Positions 12,371 to 23,895 of a DNA stretch of 64,000 nt are shown here, piece after piece. The notes under the pieces were generated by a model that saw only the letters and a program-made list of their open reading frames with translations, was not told where the DNA came from and searched no databases. The stretch is from positions 1,302,001 through 1,366,000 of the forward strand of contig JAHQIY010000017.1 in the NCBI GenBank assembly GCA_019054805.1, read 5' to 3'. The translations under genes were made by a program, and so were the position numbers. Position 1 is the stretch's first letter; the number at the start of each line of letters is the position of its first letter. The stretch is from Brachionus manjavacas (lineage: Eukaryota; Rotifera; Eurotatoria; Ploima; Brachionidae).

Positions 12371-13247
12371 CAATGAAACGTTTTGTATTAAGTGCAAAAA
12401 GGACACTTAAGTGTCCTCGATAAAAAAGAGAATGCTCAGATTCAATGGAAATATAAAATCAAAAGCTTTCATAACTTTTAACTTCATTTTTTTGCATACT
12501 GTATTTAATATAAAAATATTTTGTTATAAATTAAATTTTATGAAAATTCAATTAAAAATGTAAATATTTAACAAATTAATATTAAAAATTTCTATAAGTT
12601 TTTTTCAAATCTTGGATAGTTGAATTAAGTGTCAGTTAATTGTTAAAAAATAGGAAAAATTCATATTTATTAAAATTTTAAATATTAATAATTACTTTAA
12701 TTTTTTTTTAAAAATTTCATCCATGCCATTTACCTGTTTAAGTTCTTCTGATACTTCTCATTTAGTTAGTTTAAGGGTGAGAATTTTTCTTTGATATAGT
12801 AAGCGCTTTTTAACTAAAAAGAAGCCAAAAATTATCTGGAACTAAGTTTGGTGAATAAAATTTTATAGGGATTTCTTGTTTTTTTTTGAACATTAAGTCT
12901 AGCGTGGTCATAAAAATTTAAAAATTTTGGTTACCGGTTTTTAGTCCGGTATAAAGAATTGAGTCAGAACTACATAAAGTCCATTGAAATTTTTGAATAC
13001 TCGAAATGAATGGAAAAATATCAGAAAGAAATTTAAACATTTGTTAAATTGTAAAAGATATTTTGAAATGAAATAAAATTTGCATTTGCAATCGAACGCA
13101 TTCAAATATAAACTAACACATGAATATGAAAATTTACTTTTTTTTTCATTAATTTTTTTTTAAATAAAATTTACATGTGCTCAATAGATTTTTACAAAAA
13201 AGAAATTAATAAAAATATTAATTGTTTAGACCGATTTCGATACAAAA

Positions 13248-15480
13248 ATGGGCAAAATGAAAAAGAAGTATGAGAGTGGTGCGGCCACGGCTTTTATACC
13301 ACGAAACCAAGCCATCAAAAAGCTTCAACTTACCATTGCTGATTTCAGGTAAAATAGACAAATTTTTTAATTAAATTGTTTAGAAATCTTATTTTGTCTC
13401 AAAAGACGATTGTGTATACTTAAAGGAGTATATCCAGTTGAGCCCAAAAATAAAAAAAAAGTTAACAAAGGCAGATCAGGCAATAGGACATTCTACTTTG
13501 CCAAGGACATAAACTACCTGGCTAGTGATCCAATTATTAATAAATTCAGAGAATTTAAAGTAAATCAATCTTTTTATTTCTTTACTGAGAAATTAATTAA
13601 ATTATTTAAGGTTTATGTGAAACGACTTAAGCGAGCTAAGGGCAGGCGCGATGTAAAAGCGCTGGGTCGATTAAGAGCCAATAAGCCAAGCTATAAAATC
13701 GATCACATTGTCAAAGAAAGATATCCCACATTCACAGACGCCATTCGTGATCTTGACGATTGTCTGTCATTAATATTCCTGTTTTCCGTGTTGCCCAAAT
13801 CCAAACGAGTCTACGTTGAAAGAGTCCAACTAGCTAAGAAATTGTCACGTAAATTTAAATTTTTTTTTAAACTTTTTCATTTAATATTTATTAAATTAGT
13901 TGAATTTATGCACTATTTAATTGCTTCTAAATCTCTGAGAAAATGCTTCATTTCAATTAAAGGCTACTATTTCCAGGCAGAAATCAAGGGCCAAAAAATA
14001 ACATGGGTCATGCCTCATAAACTTGCTTATCAAGTAATCACCGACAAAAAATTGGATAAATTTTTAATTTTTTTCCAAGTGCCCAGATGATGTTGATTTT
14101 CGAATTATGTCAACTTTTGTCGAGTTCTATTCAGTAATGCTTGGATTTGTTAATTTCAAGTCTTACCAAGACATTGGTCTTATTTATCCACCTAAGGTAG
14201 TCAAATAAAAAATTTATTTATTTTTTTTTAATTTATTTTCCAGCTTTCAATCACTAAAACTGATACTAAAGCCAATGATGACGAATATGACTTGTCTGAT
14301 TTGAATGATGAAGTAAAAGTTAAATTTTTTTATTTTTTTTAATTAAAAAAAATTTATAACTCAAGTATTTGGCATCATTGAACTGTGATGCTATAAAAAT
14401 AAATCAAAATCAGGATGAGAGCCAAGGTGATGAGTTTCCACTGGTAAAAAAATAAATAAATGAAAATTTAGATATAAGTCTTTTTAACTCTAGGTTGATG
14501 AAGAAAATCCGGAACAAATTGAAAAAGAAAAAATCGAGGAGGATAATTTGAATAAATTAAAGGTATTATTCAAAGGGTTGAAATTTTTTCTGAACCGTGA
14601 GGTGCCACGAGAGCCTTTTGTTTTGGCGATTCGATCATTTTCAGGCGAAGTTTCATGGGACAAAACAAGTGCACTGGGTTCAACTTACCAAGAAAATGAT
14701 GAAACCATAACTCATCAAATAATTGATCGTCCATTAGTTGGAAAAACTTATTTGAACCGAGCATATGTGCAACCTCAATGGGTTTTTGATTGCATTAATG
14801 AGAATATTTTGCTTCCAGTGGATGATTATCTTCCAGGTGCTGTTCTCCCACCTCATTTATCACCATTTGTAGACACCAATGAGCACGGATATATACCTCC
14901 AGAAAAACAAAAGTTAATCAAGTTGAAACTTGGTATTACTGACACTGAGGATAAAATAACGCCAGAAGATCCAGCTGAAAAAGAAGAGCAAAATGTGGAC
15001 AAAAAGGAAAAAAAAATTGTGCCAAAAACAGAGGCCAAGATAAACAAAAAAGAAGAGACAAAGATGACTAAGAAAAAACCATCGAAAAACTCGGATAGCG
15101 AAGATGAGAGCGAAGAAAGTGAAGAGGAGGAAATAAATGACATGAAGGTTGATTTAGATTCGCCGGACGAAGAACAAGAATCTGATGAAGAGTCCGGTGA
15201 GCCCGAAGAGGAAGAAAAAACACAACCGGATAAAGACAAAAAGCCAATGATAGCAGTTGTAAAGGCACAACCGAAAAAAGAAAATGTCAACCTGATACTG
15301 AAAAGACAAGTGGACGAGGAAAGAAAACTGAGCGAGATGATGATACCTAAAAAGAATAAACGATTGTATGATAAAATAATGAAGTCCAAAAAGAAAAAGA
15401 ATCAAGAAGTTGAAAAATTAAAGCAGAAAAGAAAAATTTATGACGAAAATCAAGTTAAAAATGCAAAAAAAATTAAATAA
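13248..15480 (+). CDS. PES1: Pescadillo homologue (60S ribosome biogenesis, PeBoW complex)
   Basis: Eight exons: 13248-13348, 13406-13559, 13611-13848, 13900-14033, 14080-14196, 14244-14312, 14366-14443 and 14494-15480, all in phase, about 625 residues. Pescadillo acts in the nucleolus with BOP1 and WDR12 in pre-rRNA processing of the large subunit. The N-terminal domain is clear: [70 protein letters not shown] and [14 protein letters not shown] domain follows at about 320-410 (FEGLKFFLN-type start, [33 protein letters not shown]). Residues about 440-530 are strongly acidic, and the Lys-rich tail suits nucleolar targeting. Introns are only about 45-60 bp. The last exon has a ~140-residue reverse-strand shadow ORF that is not a gene. 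Confidence 0.96.
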
Positions 15481-17644
15481 AATTTTTCGAATAAATAAAA
15501 TAAAATTTAAAGTTACAATTTTTTTTTATTGGAAAAATTAGATTTTTTTTAATTTTTAATTTTATTTTAATAGCTGAGGAAAAAACGAAAATTGACCAAA
15601 AAATTTTTATCAGCATTTAAGTCTCTGGTTTCCAACAAATCTCTTTAGAATAGTTATCAGTATTTTCAGAATATCAAAAAAATTTAATGCAAAGCACCTG
15701 TGTCCTAAAAAAGACCAAAAAATGCATTTTTTTGATCAAAAATAGTGTTTTTTATTTCGAAAAAACGTGTTCTTTTACTTGGAAAAAACGTGAAAATGTG
15801 CCAGAAAAATAAAAATTTTTTAATAAAATTCTATTATTTTTTATTTTGCTTGATTTCAAAAAAAATTTATCAAAAATATGACAATATCAGGTGCCAAAAA
15901 AAAATTTGGACTGCTAAGATGCAAAATATAGTAAGACTAGTTTTAATATTTTTATTTAAAATATGTCTAGTTTCCGAATCTATTATAAAAATTAATGGGG
16001 TAACGCAAATTTTGAATTTTTTTTTCAAAAAATTCGGTTCAAAAAGTGTTTATTATTGCTATTAATGATTTTTCTAAAACTAAGGCTTTGAAAATATTTT
16101 TACCTAAAAAATTCAATATTAAATTATTGTACAAAAATTTAAATCGTAAATATAATTTTTTGTTATCAATATAAGATATTTTAAACTTTGATTAAAAAAT
16201 ATTTCAAGCCAGATAAAATTGCTCCTAAATTCCCATATCATAGAAAAATCACTAAAATAATTTTATTTTCTAAACCAAGAAATGTTTGAAGTCTTTCTAT
16301 TTTAAAAAGATTTATATGCATAACTATTAATGAAAATTATTAGCAACTAAAGGACGGAGGATTTTTTTCGACCCTTTTTGGTTCTTCTTATGCTTTTTCT
16401 CAATAAATTTAGTCTTTTTTGAAAATTTTGATTCAATTAAATCTACACAAGCCAAAAAATATTTCAATATTAAATTTAATTTTAATATATTATATATTTA
16501 TTTTAATAATATTTATTTTATTATTTTTTTTGCAAAAAAAAAATTTACGTCAAGTCGGAAGAGGAGTGTTTAATTAAAAATAAATTGCAAATTTTAAAAT
16601 TTTTTAAGACCAAGCTAATTGTGGTTTCGATTCAAAGCAATATATTTGACGGGTATATATTTTATATCGAATTTTAATAATTGAATTTAATAAAGGAAAA
16701 ATTTAATAAAGGAATTTTTTTTTCTTATATTTTTTACCAATTTTTCTTAAAAATAGATATCATCTTTTTATTTAATGAAATAGATTTTAATTTTTTTATT
16801 TAAAAAATATTTTTTTTAGTTCATTGCATGGTAAAAAAAATCGGCTTTCGAAAACTAAAAATTTTTCTTTGATGGTTTGTTGTATAGATTACTTCTTCCA
16901 AGCCAAGGCTTAGTTCTTAATTTTTGTTTTATTCCCTAAAGTATCTAACTAAATTCTATATTATATTCACATGCTGTTTAGATTATTTGTAAAAGATTAA
17001 TGCCTAAAGAAATATTTAAAATAAAAATTATTTTTTGATTGAGCTTAAAATTAAAAAAATCTAACTTTACTCACATGCCGTATGTCGGTCCCTAGTTCGA
17101 CATCAAAAAATAGAAGTGTGGTTACAGCCTCACTATGTAGCCTTATGCTAATCTAAAGAATGGCTGTATTACGGGTACTTTGATCTATGGATCTTTGTCC
17201 TAATTCTTTCATATGAGAGTGCCGACAAACATCCAGTATGGAACCTTAACAGAGCGAGACCTTGTTTTTCAGCTGACCCTCTTTGGATAGCTGTTACTTT
17301 AGAAGTGGTTTAGTTTAGACATTCTTTTGTCGCTTGGAGTTATTGAAAGGGGATCACGAATTTTTAATTTTTAATTTTGATGAACACAAAATTTATCAGC
17401 CCGTATTTGAGTTTGCTAAGAAACTTTTTTTTTCTCAAAATTTGTGGCCATTTTTACTAAATAAATTTTTCTCAACTTATTTCTGACCGTGACCATTAGA
17501 TCACGAAATTTTTAAGTCCCGAATAGAATTAATTTGAGAAAATTAATTAATTATTAATAAGAATTGGATACAAGACCAAAAATCATACTTTTTATTACAA
17601 TAATATTTTATTACAGAATAATGAATAAATCTTTTGAATTTTAA
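15481..17644. other. Intergenic AT-rich DNA with a GC-richer relic near 17,070-17,350
   Basis: Mostly low-complexity A/T. The segment about 17,070-17,350 stands out by higher GC. Its minus strand reads fragments such as KELGQRSIDQSTRNTAIL with stops, vaguely like the C-terminal part of a LINE polyprotein. I treat it as a possible decayed element, not a gene. Confidence 0.35.
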
Positions 17645-18928
17645 CTACAAAATTGGATATGATGACTCAGTAGCAACTCCGCAAAGATTATCGTTTCCTT
17701 TCGCTATTCTCATGTAGCCTTGAGTTCCCCAACTACTTCCTTTATTAAATTATTAGTTTAATTGAATTTTGTTTAAGATAAAAACATCTGTTTAATTACC
17801 CCAAGAATTCCTTAAAAGCCAATACGAGTTGTTACCCTCTAGACCGTATCCTACGAGTACTACTGCATGATTTAAACTTTTGAATTCATTTTTGCATTCG
17901 GTGTCAGAATAAATTCCTGACGAGTAAAACTGAAATGTAGGTAAGCTGGCATCAATAGCAACAGATATTGGACCAATTGTAGCAACTGCCTGTTCCAATG
18001 CTTGTTCGTCACCTTGTGGAATTCTAGCAAAGCTAGATATTTGAATCTTCGACTTGTCATTTGACCGGTATCTGCATCTACCACTCTTGAAAAATATTAA
18101 GTAATCTTATTTAATTAAATTAATAAATAATTTACATTTCCTGAATATGAATAGACTTTTTCGCTATTTAGGCCATTATTTTGCACAATATATCTAAAAG
18201 CATTGTTCATATAGCCTCCATTGCATCCATTATTTCCAAATGGAATCGAACAATCAATTAATTGTTGCTCTGACAATGGCACAATAAGCCCTGTTTTCCT
18301 GGCATTTAAAGCTTCTATTACACCAGTTGTCTAAATTTTATTTTGAAAAGTTGATTTTAAATTTAGACTAAAAATGTTATCTTTTACCGCAAATGCCCAG
18401 CAAGATCTAAGAAAAAATTAAAATGATTAATGATTTATTGGAATTAAAAAAAAAGTACCAACCCGCATTTTCCCTGATCTTTTATCGGAGTTGTCAGCCC
18501 GCGCCAATCTTGAAAGATTTAAAATTTTATTTTAATTTTGATAAAAATTAACTTGATGATTTACCAACAGAGCTTGGATTTTTGTGGGATGCATTGTGAG
18601 GAAATACTTCGGCTTTTTGGCTGGGCCAAAACAGACCATGATCAAATCCATTTTCAAGAATACTGAACTCATGCGATGTCATGTCTGCAAACTGGTTTAC
18701 GGCCAATCTATAGCTCACCTCACCAATGTCAGCTTTGGCATTGTGTTTTTCAATAAATTCAAGATTTGACTTGAATATCTGAAATCTAAGAGCTTCGTCT
18801 AATCTATTCGAATATCGGCGTCTATTCGATAGCTTAAATCCGTTCCATTTAGTTGCCAATTGCTGGGCTGTAAGAGCTAATGAAGTATTTATCACAAATA
18901 ATAAAATTGCTACACTAATTAAATACAT
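17645..18928 (-). CDS. Cathepsin L-like secreted/lysosomal cysteine protease
   Basis: Six exons: 18928-18565, 18508-18463, 18406-18388, 18330-18136, 18085-17800 and 17739-17645, giving about 334 residues, normal for papain-family C1A preproenzymes. A signal peptide (about 1-19, ending TSLAL) precedes an I29 pro-inhibitor domain with ERFNIN/GNFD-type landmarks (RFQIFKSNLEFIEKHN, LAVNQFADMTSHEF). The mature domain begins near SSVDWRGL. Catalytic Cys139 is in QGKCGSCWAFA, His281 in LNHAVVLVGYG and Asn301 in RNSWGSSWGTQGY; GCNGGYM is also present. The 19-nt third exon carries the catalytic Cys codon. An Ala-rather-than-typical S2 pocket was not assessed. A TATA-like TTATAAAG lies about 25 bp upstream of the ATG region near 18,955. 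Confidence 0.93.
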
Positions 18929-19259
18929 TTTTGTTAAATGAAAATTGTGATTTATAAAGTCAAATTTATATTAAACAAATCCAGTCTAAAACGACCGGAT
19001 AGATTTCGCCCAGAATCGAGATATAATGGACTAAGATGAAAATTTTTGGATCGTTTTGTACTTATTTGGTTTAGTACAATTTCAAGAGAGTTTATTTTAA
19101 TTTTTTGTTGTTGTTGGAATTAAAGTGTCATCTAAAATTTATTAAAAGAATTAAAATTGGAAAAATTTTTAAGAATTTTTTTAAAAAAAATAAACTTTTT
19201 GATCCAAAATTTTGTTTATTTTCAAAAAAAATGATAAAAAAATTTAAAAACATAACTTT

Positions 19260-19687
19260 CTATATCAACTGATGATGGGCTAGCTCGGCCATTTTTTCCA
19301 CTTCTTTAACCCACTTTAGGAGACAAGCAATCGGCTGAGACACTGTGAGCACCGATTCATAATTAAAACTTTCCATTGAAGTAAATATTTTCAGTTTTTT
19401 TAGAGTTGTGTTGTCCACACTTTGGACATCAAAGTTTTGCAAAATTTCAATCAAATGAGGGTCAGCTAGGAAATTAATAAAATTGAAAAAGAAAATGATT
19501 TAATTTTTTAATAATCATTACCTAATAAACGTCTTGTCTGTGTGATAGTGGGCTCTTTTCGGAGTAGAATAAGGACTGATTCAAGAACATATGCAATTAT
19601 TCTTGGTGGATTTGCATGAGCTTTGATCTCAGTTATTTTTAGTTTGTCGATTGATTTGAATTCGTCTAAGATAGTATTGATAGTCAT
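19260..19687 (-). CDS. Orphan gene: isolated dynein heavy-chain stalk segment
   Basis: Exon 19687-19522 begins at an ATG, and exon 19465-19260 ends at a stop; together they give 123 residues. The reading KITEIKAHANPPRIIAYVL...ILLRKEPTITQTRRLLADPHLIEILQNFD followed by LKKLKIF and LLKWVKEVEKMA matches the conserved segment of dynein heavy chains around the start of the stalk (EVKAFANPP, ILLGKKPTW, LKKIRKYI, LCLWVRAM). No motor or tail parts were found in the flanking several kilobases. It therefore looks like a truncated paralogue or a decayed copy rather than a working motor. The spliced frame is intact, which favours recent origin or expression. An upstream 5'UTR exon is possible because an AG acceptor lies just before the ATG. 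Confidence 0.7.
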
Positions 19688-21497
19688 TATGTTCTATGAA
19701 AAATAAAATATAGAAAAATATAAAATTTGACCCTCAATTTCAATATTTTGTATTGATATATAAGAAATATATGTTACGACCTTTGAAGGATTTGGATTTT
19801 TGCTTCATAATCAAGCTATCATATGTTGTTAGTAAAATGAGATAAATTTCTATGATCCTTTTAAATTATTTCGAATTTTAGCTCTAGAGCAAATAAGGTC
19901 ATATCATTACTTTTTAAAATGTTTACTTTGAATTAAGTCTTTTTGTCACATTCAAGTAAAATTAATAATATATTGAAAAATAACTTCAAAAAAATGTTTT
20001 ATTATATAACTGGGATTTAAATGTTTGGTGACGCAATCAAAATTTTTTAAAGATTATCAAGCTTTTGCTTTAAAAGAACAAATTAAAATTACAGTCATCT
20101 TGAAAATAAAAATTTTTTTTTTCAATTAAAAGAAATGTGAAATTTTGAGTATGTAAAGAAAGCATTAAAGAAATCTAAAAAAAAAGTGTCTTATGAATAC
20201 ATGTATTTAAATTTTATTGATATTTTTTAAATTTTAACCCAAGTTTCAGAATCAAGTCCTAAATTATAAAATATGCTTTAGATTTATTATTTTAATAATG
20301 ATTCATCATTAACAAAATATTTCTAATCTTAAATATAAAATTTAAAATACAGAGTTGTTTAAAAGTTACAAGTCTCAAGTCAAGTCCAAGTGCAGACTTT
20401 TTTTTTCTTCAAAAGTCCTTCAAATTTAAATGACTTTAATTTTTTTTAATTAAACTGAGTCAAATAAATAAATATTTAATTTTTTTATATTTTAAAAAAC
20501 GGATTTAAAAAAATCATTTCAAAAGGTTCGATGGTGATTTAGATTCATGCGAAAATAAAAATATTGAATATTGAGAAGAAGAAAAATTCAAGCTCGACTT
20601 GAATGCAAAAAGATAATAAAAGATAATTAAAGTAAATCACATGAAGTAGATGCATCTATCTCTAGATGTTAAGTAAAAGTAAAATTTAAAATAAATTAAT
20701 TTGTTTCCTAATCACATTTTTGATGATCATGCAATTTTTATCAAATCTATTGCTGAAAAAAATTTTGTGACTGAAAATAATCTTTTCATCACTTCATCGA
20801 TCTGTACAGACACAACTGGGCAATTTTAAAAACAGTTGGTCAAAAGTGTTTTTTTTTTTGAGAAAAATTGATTAATTTTGATTAAAAAAAATACCAATTT
20901 CCCTAAATATTATTCCGACACTGCGATTTCGAATTGTGTGAAAAAGTAGAACTACCAGATTAAAGACTATTTTTTTAAAATCAAAATTTATGAACCATGA
21001 ATTTAAATTTTATCAAATAAATGATTAAAATTTTTTTTTATCCCAGATATAATACATATTTTTTTAATTTAGAATCAGAGTTGTTTATAAGTAAAAGTCA
21101 GACTTAAAAATTTGAGACAAACTTTAATAGTTGCAAGAATTTCGAAAAAATAAATACTTAAAAAAAACTTGTTTATTAAGGGAAATTGATATTTTTTTTA
21201 ATCAAAATTAACACTGCAATTTCGACCACAAATTTGAATTTTGTATATCAAATAAAAAATTTTATAAAAACTGTTCTATAAGATCAAAAGATCATTTATC
21301 TTGAAATAAATGAAAATTTTTTTAGTCTTCAAAATTTCTTAATGATTTATTGCTTTTTTTTAATTTCGAGACATTGGGCTTATCTAATTTTTTGAGCAGG
21401 AAAACAATTTTGCTATATGACTTAATTGGTTTTCAAGATTAAGAAAATTAATTTTGATGTTTCGGACCTTCTAATACTATTTATTTAAAAAAAATTA
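19688..21497. other. Intergenic DNA with copies of a dispersed TIR repeat and a foldback
   Basis: A repeat end CAGAGTTGTTTAAAAGT starts near 20,349, and a related end lies near 21,074. Segments around 20,850-20,930 and 21,175-21,225 are inverted copies of each other, sharing GGGAAATTG-TATTTTTTT-AATCAAAATTAA. No gene is seen. Confidence 0.5.
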
Positions 21498-22730
21498 TTA
21501 AATTTGAAAAGATATAAGAGTAAAAATAGTGGTAAACCCAGTGGCCAAAATATTCTCAAACATCAATTCTCTATTTTTTACATTTTCAATAAAATTCTTG
21601 TTCGAATCTGTTCTATAATCAGGCAAGTAATCAACACCGATTTCACCATAGCCAAAAAAACCCACTAACGGAACACTGGGAAACTCTTTTAAGAACAAAT
21701 TTGATTCAAAGTTTTTTTGATGATGATAATCCTTGCCGCGTCCACAACAACTAACCTGAAATGCCAGACACCTCTCTCTGTTCGAATAAACACCACTCTT
21801 TTTCATCAAGTCAATTTTCTCGTTCCATACATCGCTAAACTCTTGCTGGGTAGGCTCGCGAACCACAATTTGAGATACTTTACACTTGAAATCAACATTT
21901 GAGATTAAGGACAAAAAAACCAACTTAGTTCTTTGTCCAGAACAATCGTCCATTCTCTTTACTATTCCTCCGGTGCAAGCAAAACTTTTTTTTACATTTT
22001 TTTCCAATTTGAGTTTTCTAATCTGGTTCAAATTGTCCAACAAGGGGATTAATTTAGAATCCGAATATCCGTCCACTAATAACAGCAAAAATCTAATCTC
22101 TTCATTTTTTTTCACGCCCAAAAAGCTGTCCAAATCTTGCTCAGTCTTTAGTTCTGGCAAATTTGTTTTGAAATAGACCGGCTTAAATTCGAACCTATAA
22201 TTGGCATTTTCTGGAACAAATACACCACTGACAGCAGGCTGTTCACAATCGGACTCGATTTCGAGACCACCATTTTTATTTGAGCCGATGATCCCGTCTC
22301 CAACTATGAAAAGCTTTGGCAAATTCAAAGACAACTTGTTTTTTAACAGGCTTGAAATGGTAGCTCTTTTCTTGCCAGTTTTCAAGCGCTTTGATTTTTG
22401 ATAGTCAGAGTTGTGAGCAGATTGATTTGAAGCAAGCAAAGAGTCCAAGTTGGCAGGCTGGTTGAGAAAAAACAAACTCAAAGCTGGCTTGCACCAAATT
22501 TTCTCCAATTCCGAGCTGATCTTTTCATCAAAATCTTGGATTTTATCACAGTTGTCTTTTGAAAGATAGATCAATGCTTGCGGGTAGCACTGACGCTGCT
22601 TGATTACTTCTTGGACCATGCTGTTCCATTTTTTGCAAACCCTCATGCACCCAAGTAGACATTTGCTTGGCAAATAAGAGAACACCTTAAGCAGTACTAA
22701 ATCATCCAAATTTTCGTATGACGATTCCAT
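21498..22730 (-). CDS. FBXO22: F-box and FIST-domain protein, FBXO22-like
   Basis: Intronless ORF of 410 residues. An F-box is at about 5-45 (ENLDDLVLLKVFSYLPSKCL, then CKKWNSMV), which would bind SKP1 in an SCF ubiquitin ligase. The C-terminal half carries FIST-like sequence. CLAFQVSCCGRGKDYH and FPSVPLVGFFGYGEIGVDYL correspond to the human FBXO22 blocks FMFACVGRGFQYY and FPSVPLFGFFGNGEIGCD. Length is close to human FBXO22 (403 residues). The family targets KDM4 demethylases and other substrates in vertebrates; substrates here are unknown. It is divergent from the SELENOT-like gene, with only about 200 bp between the two start codons. Confidence 0.85.
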   Translation of the reverse strand: MESSYENLDDLVLLKVFSYLPSKCLLGCMRVCKKWNSMVQEVIKQRQCYPQALIYLSKDNCDKIQDFDEKISSELEKIWCKPALSLFFLNQPANLDSLLASNQSAHNSDYQKSKRLKTGKKRATISSLLKNKLSLNLPKLFIVGDGIIGSNKNGGLEIESDCEQPAVSGVFVPENANYRFEFKPVYFKTNLPELKTEQDLDSFLGVKKNEEIRFLLLLVDGYSDSKLIPLLDNLNQIRKLKLEKNVKKSFACTGGIVKRMDDCSGQRTKLVFLSLISNVDFKCKVSQIVVREPTQQEFSDVWNEKIDLMKKSGVYSNRERCLAFQVSCCGRGKDYHHQKNFESNLFLKEFPSVPLVGFFGYGEIGVDYLPDYRTDSNKNFIENVKNRELMFENILATGFTTIFTLISFQI

Positions 22731-22931
22731 ATTTTATCAAATGACCATTTTAATTCTACTTATTTATGTGAATTAATTTTAAGAAATAATTTTCAACTTA
22801 ATTTAATCTTAGCTGGCAATCGATTTTTGCATTTGCATTTAGCAAAATAATTTAAAATTTGGTTAATTTATGTTTAGTGAGACTTTATAAAATAAAAGTC
22901 TGAACAAAATAAACTTTTTGATCAAAAAAAA
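22731..22931. promoter_or_regulatory. Shared divergent promoter region (FBXO22-like / SELENOT-like)
   Basis: The two start codons face away from each other across 201 bp of AT-rich DNA, so both promoters must lie here or overlap. A TTTATAAAATAAAAG stretch near 22,884-22,898 could act as TATA box for the plus-strand gene. No other element was recognised. Confidence 0.5.
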
Positions 22932-23785
22932 ATGGTCGAAGGATTTAGAGTAAATTTGGTAATGTTGTGTTTCCTAGTGCTGGCGTTGTCGGTAAAGGAT
23001 CTGCTTTTGATAAGCCCTAGTACAGTCGAGCAGGCAAAATCGGAATCGGCCTCTGTTGAACCAGCGCCCAATGTTCAGACTGAGGCGACGGAGCAAGCCG
23101 AGGCCGACAACGAGTCGGAAAGCTTCGACACAAATTTCGGTGAAGAAGATGTGCAGAAAAAAATACCCTCACTTAAAATGAAAAGCAACCAGCAAACAAT
23201 TAAATTTCTTTACTGGTAATTATTTTTTTAAATGGAAAAAAATTAAAGTTTTAAAAATTTTTATTCAAGTTTTTCATGCGGGTACAAAAATGCTTTCGAA
23301 CAGTACTCTCAGTTGATCCAGTCAAGATTTCCGGACATAAGCATAGCTGGTGAGAACTACTCGCCCGGAACCCATCGTTTAATTATGGCTCAGGCTTTGA
23401 GCGTTCTAAAGATGATCCTAATCGGCTTTATCATATCGGGCTCTAGTCCGTTCGCCTACTTTAACATGGCCCCGCCCAGTATGTTCACTTGGGCTACCCA
23501 AAATAAAGTACGATTTAATTTAATAGAAAAAAAATTTAATTTTTTTTCATTTTTTAGTTTTATTCTTGTATTATGATTTTTTTTCTCTCAAATGCTATTG
23601 AGACAAGCTTGATTAGTAGTGGTGCGTTTGAGATCTATCTAAATGGCATTCAAATTTGGTCCAAGCTGGAGAGTGACAGAATGCCACACGAGAAAGAGTT
23701 GATGCAAATTTTAGACATGAATTTTAATTTTGAATCGGAAAAAAACTCCGCATTCGGTACTGGAAATGCAAACGGAAAATTCTAA
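22932..23785 (+). CDS. SELENOT: Selenoprotein T homologue with Cys in place of Sec
   Basis: Exons 22932-23215, 23270-23507 and 23558-23785 give about 249 residues. SELENOT is an ER-membrane thioredoxin-like oxidoreductase. The protein starts with a hydrophobic leader (LVMLCFLVLALSVKDLLLI), then an acidic linker. Family blocks follow: GYKNAFEQYSQLIQSRFPDI, ENYSPGTHR, MILIGFIISGSSPF, FFLSNAIE, SSGAFEI and WSKLESDRMP. The first splice joins TG|T, producing the redox motif C95-F-S-C98-G-Y. Vertebrate SELENOT has CVSUGY with selenocysteine at the second position; here a TGC Cys codon is used, so no SECIS is needed. The acidic linker before the thioredoxin fold is longer than in vertebrates. Confidence 0.92.
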
Positions 23786-23895
23786 GAGATTTTTATTGTT
23801 TTTTTTTTTGTTTTTAATAAAATTTATTTAAATAAAATGGAATTAAAATATTTTAAATTATTTTAAATGAATGAAAAAGACGTGTCTTTTTCATC

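Noticed and set aside
14570-15405. Several reverse-strand ORFs of 64-178 codons
   Set aside because: They lie antisense to the acidic/basic tail of the Pescadillo gene; Ser/Phe-rich composition is the expected complement of GAA/GAT/AAA-rich codons.
15745-16065. 106-codon ORF (+)
   Set aside because: Lys/Phe/Ile-only composition typical of AT-rich noise, no motif, no splice partners.
17070-17350. tRNA-like B-box (AGTTCGACATC) in a GC-richer segment
   Set aside because: No convincing A-box or cloverleaf; more likely part of a decayed retroelement.
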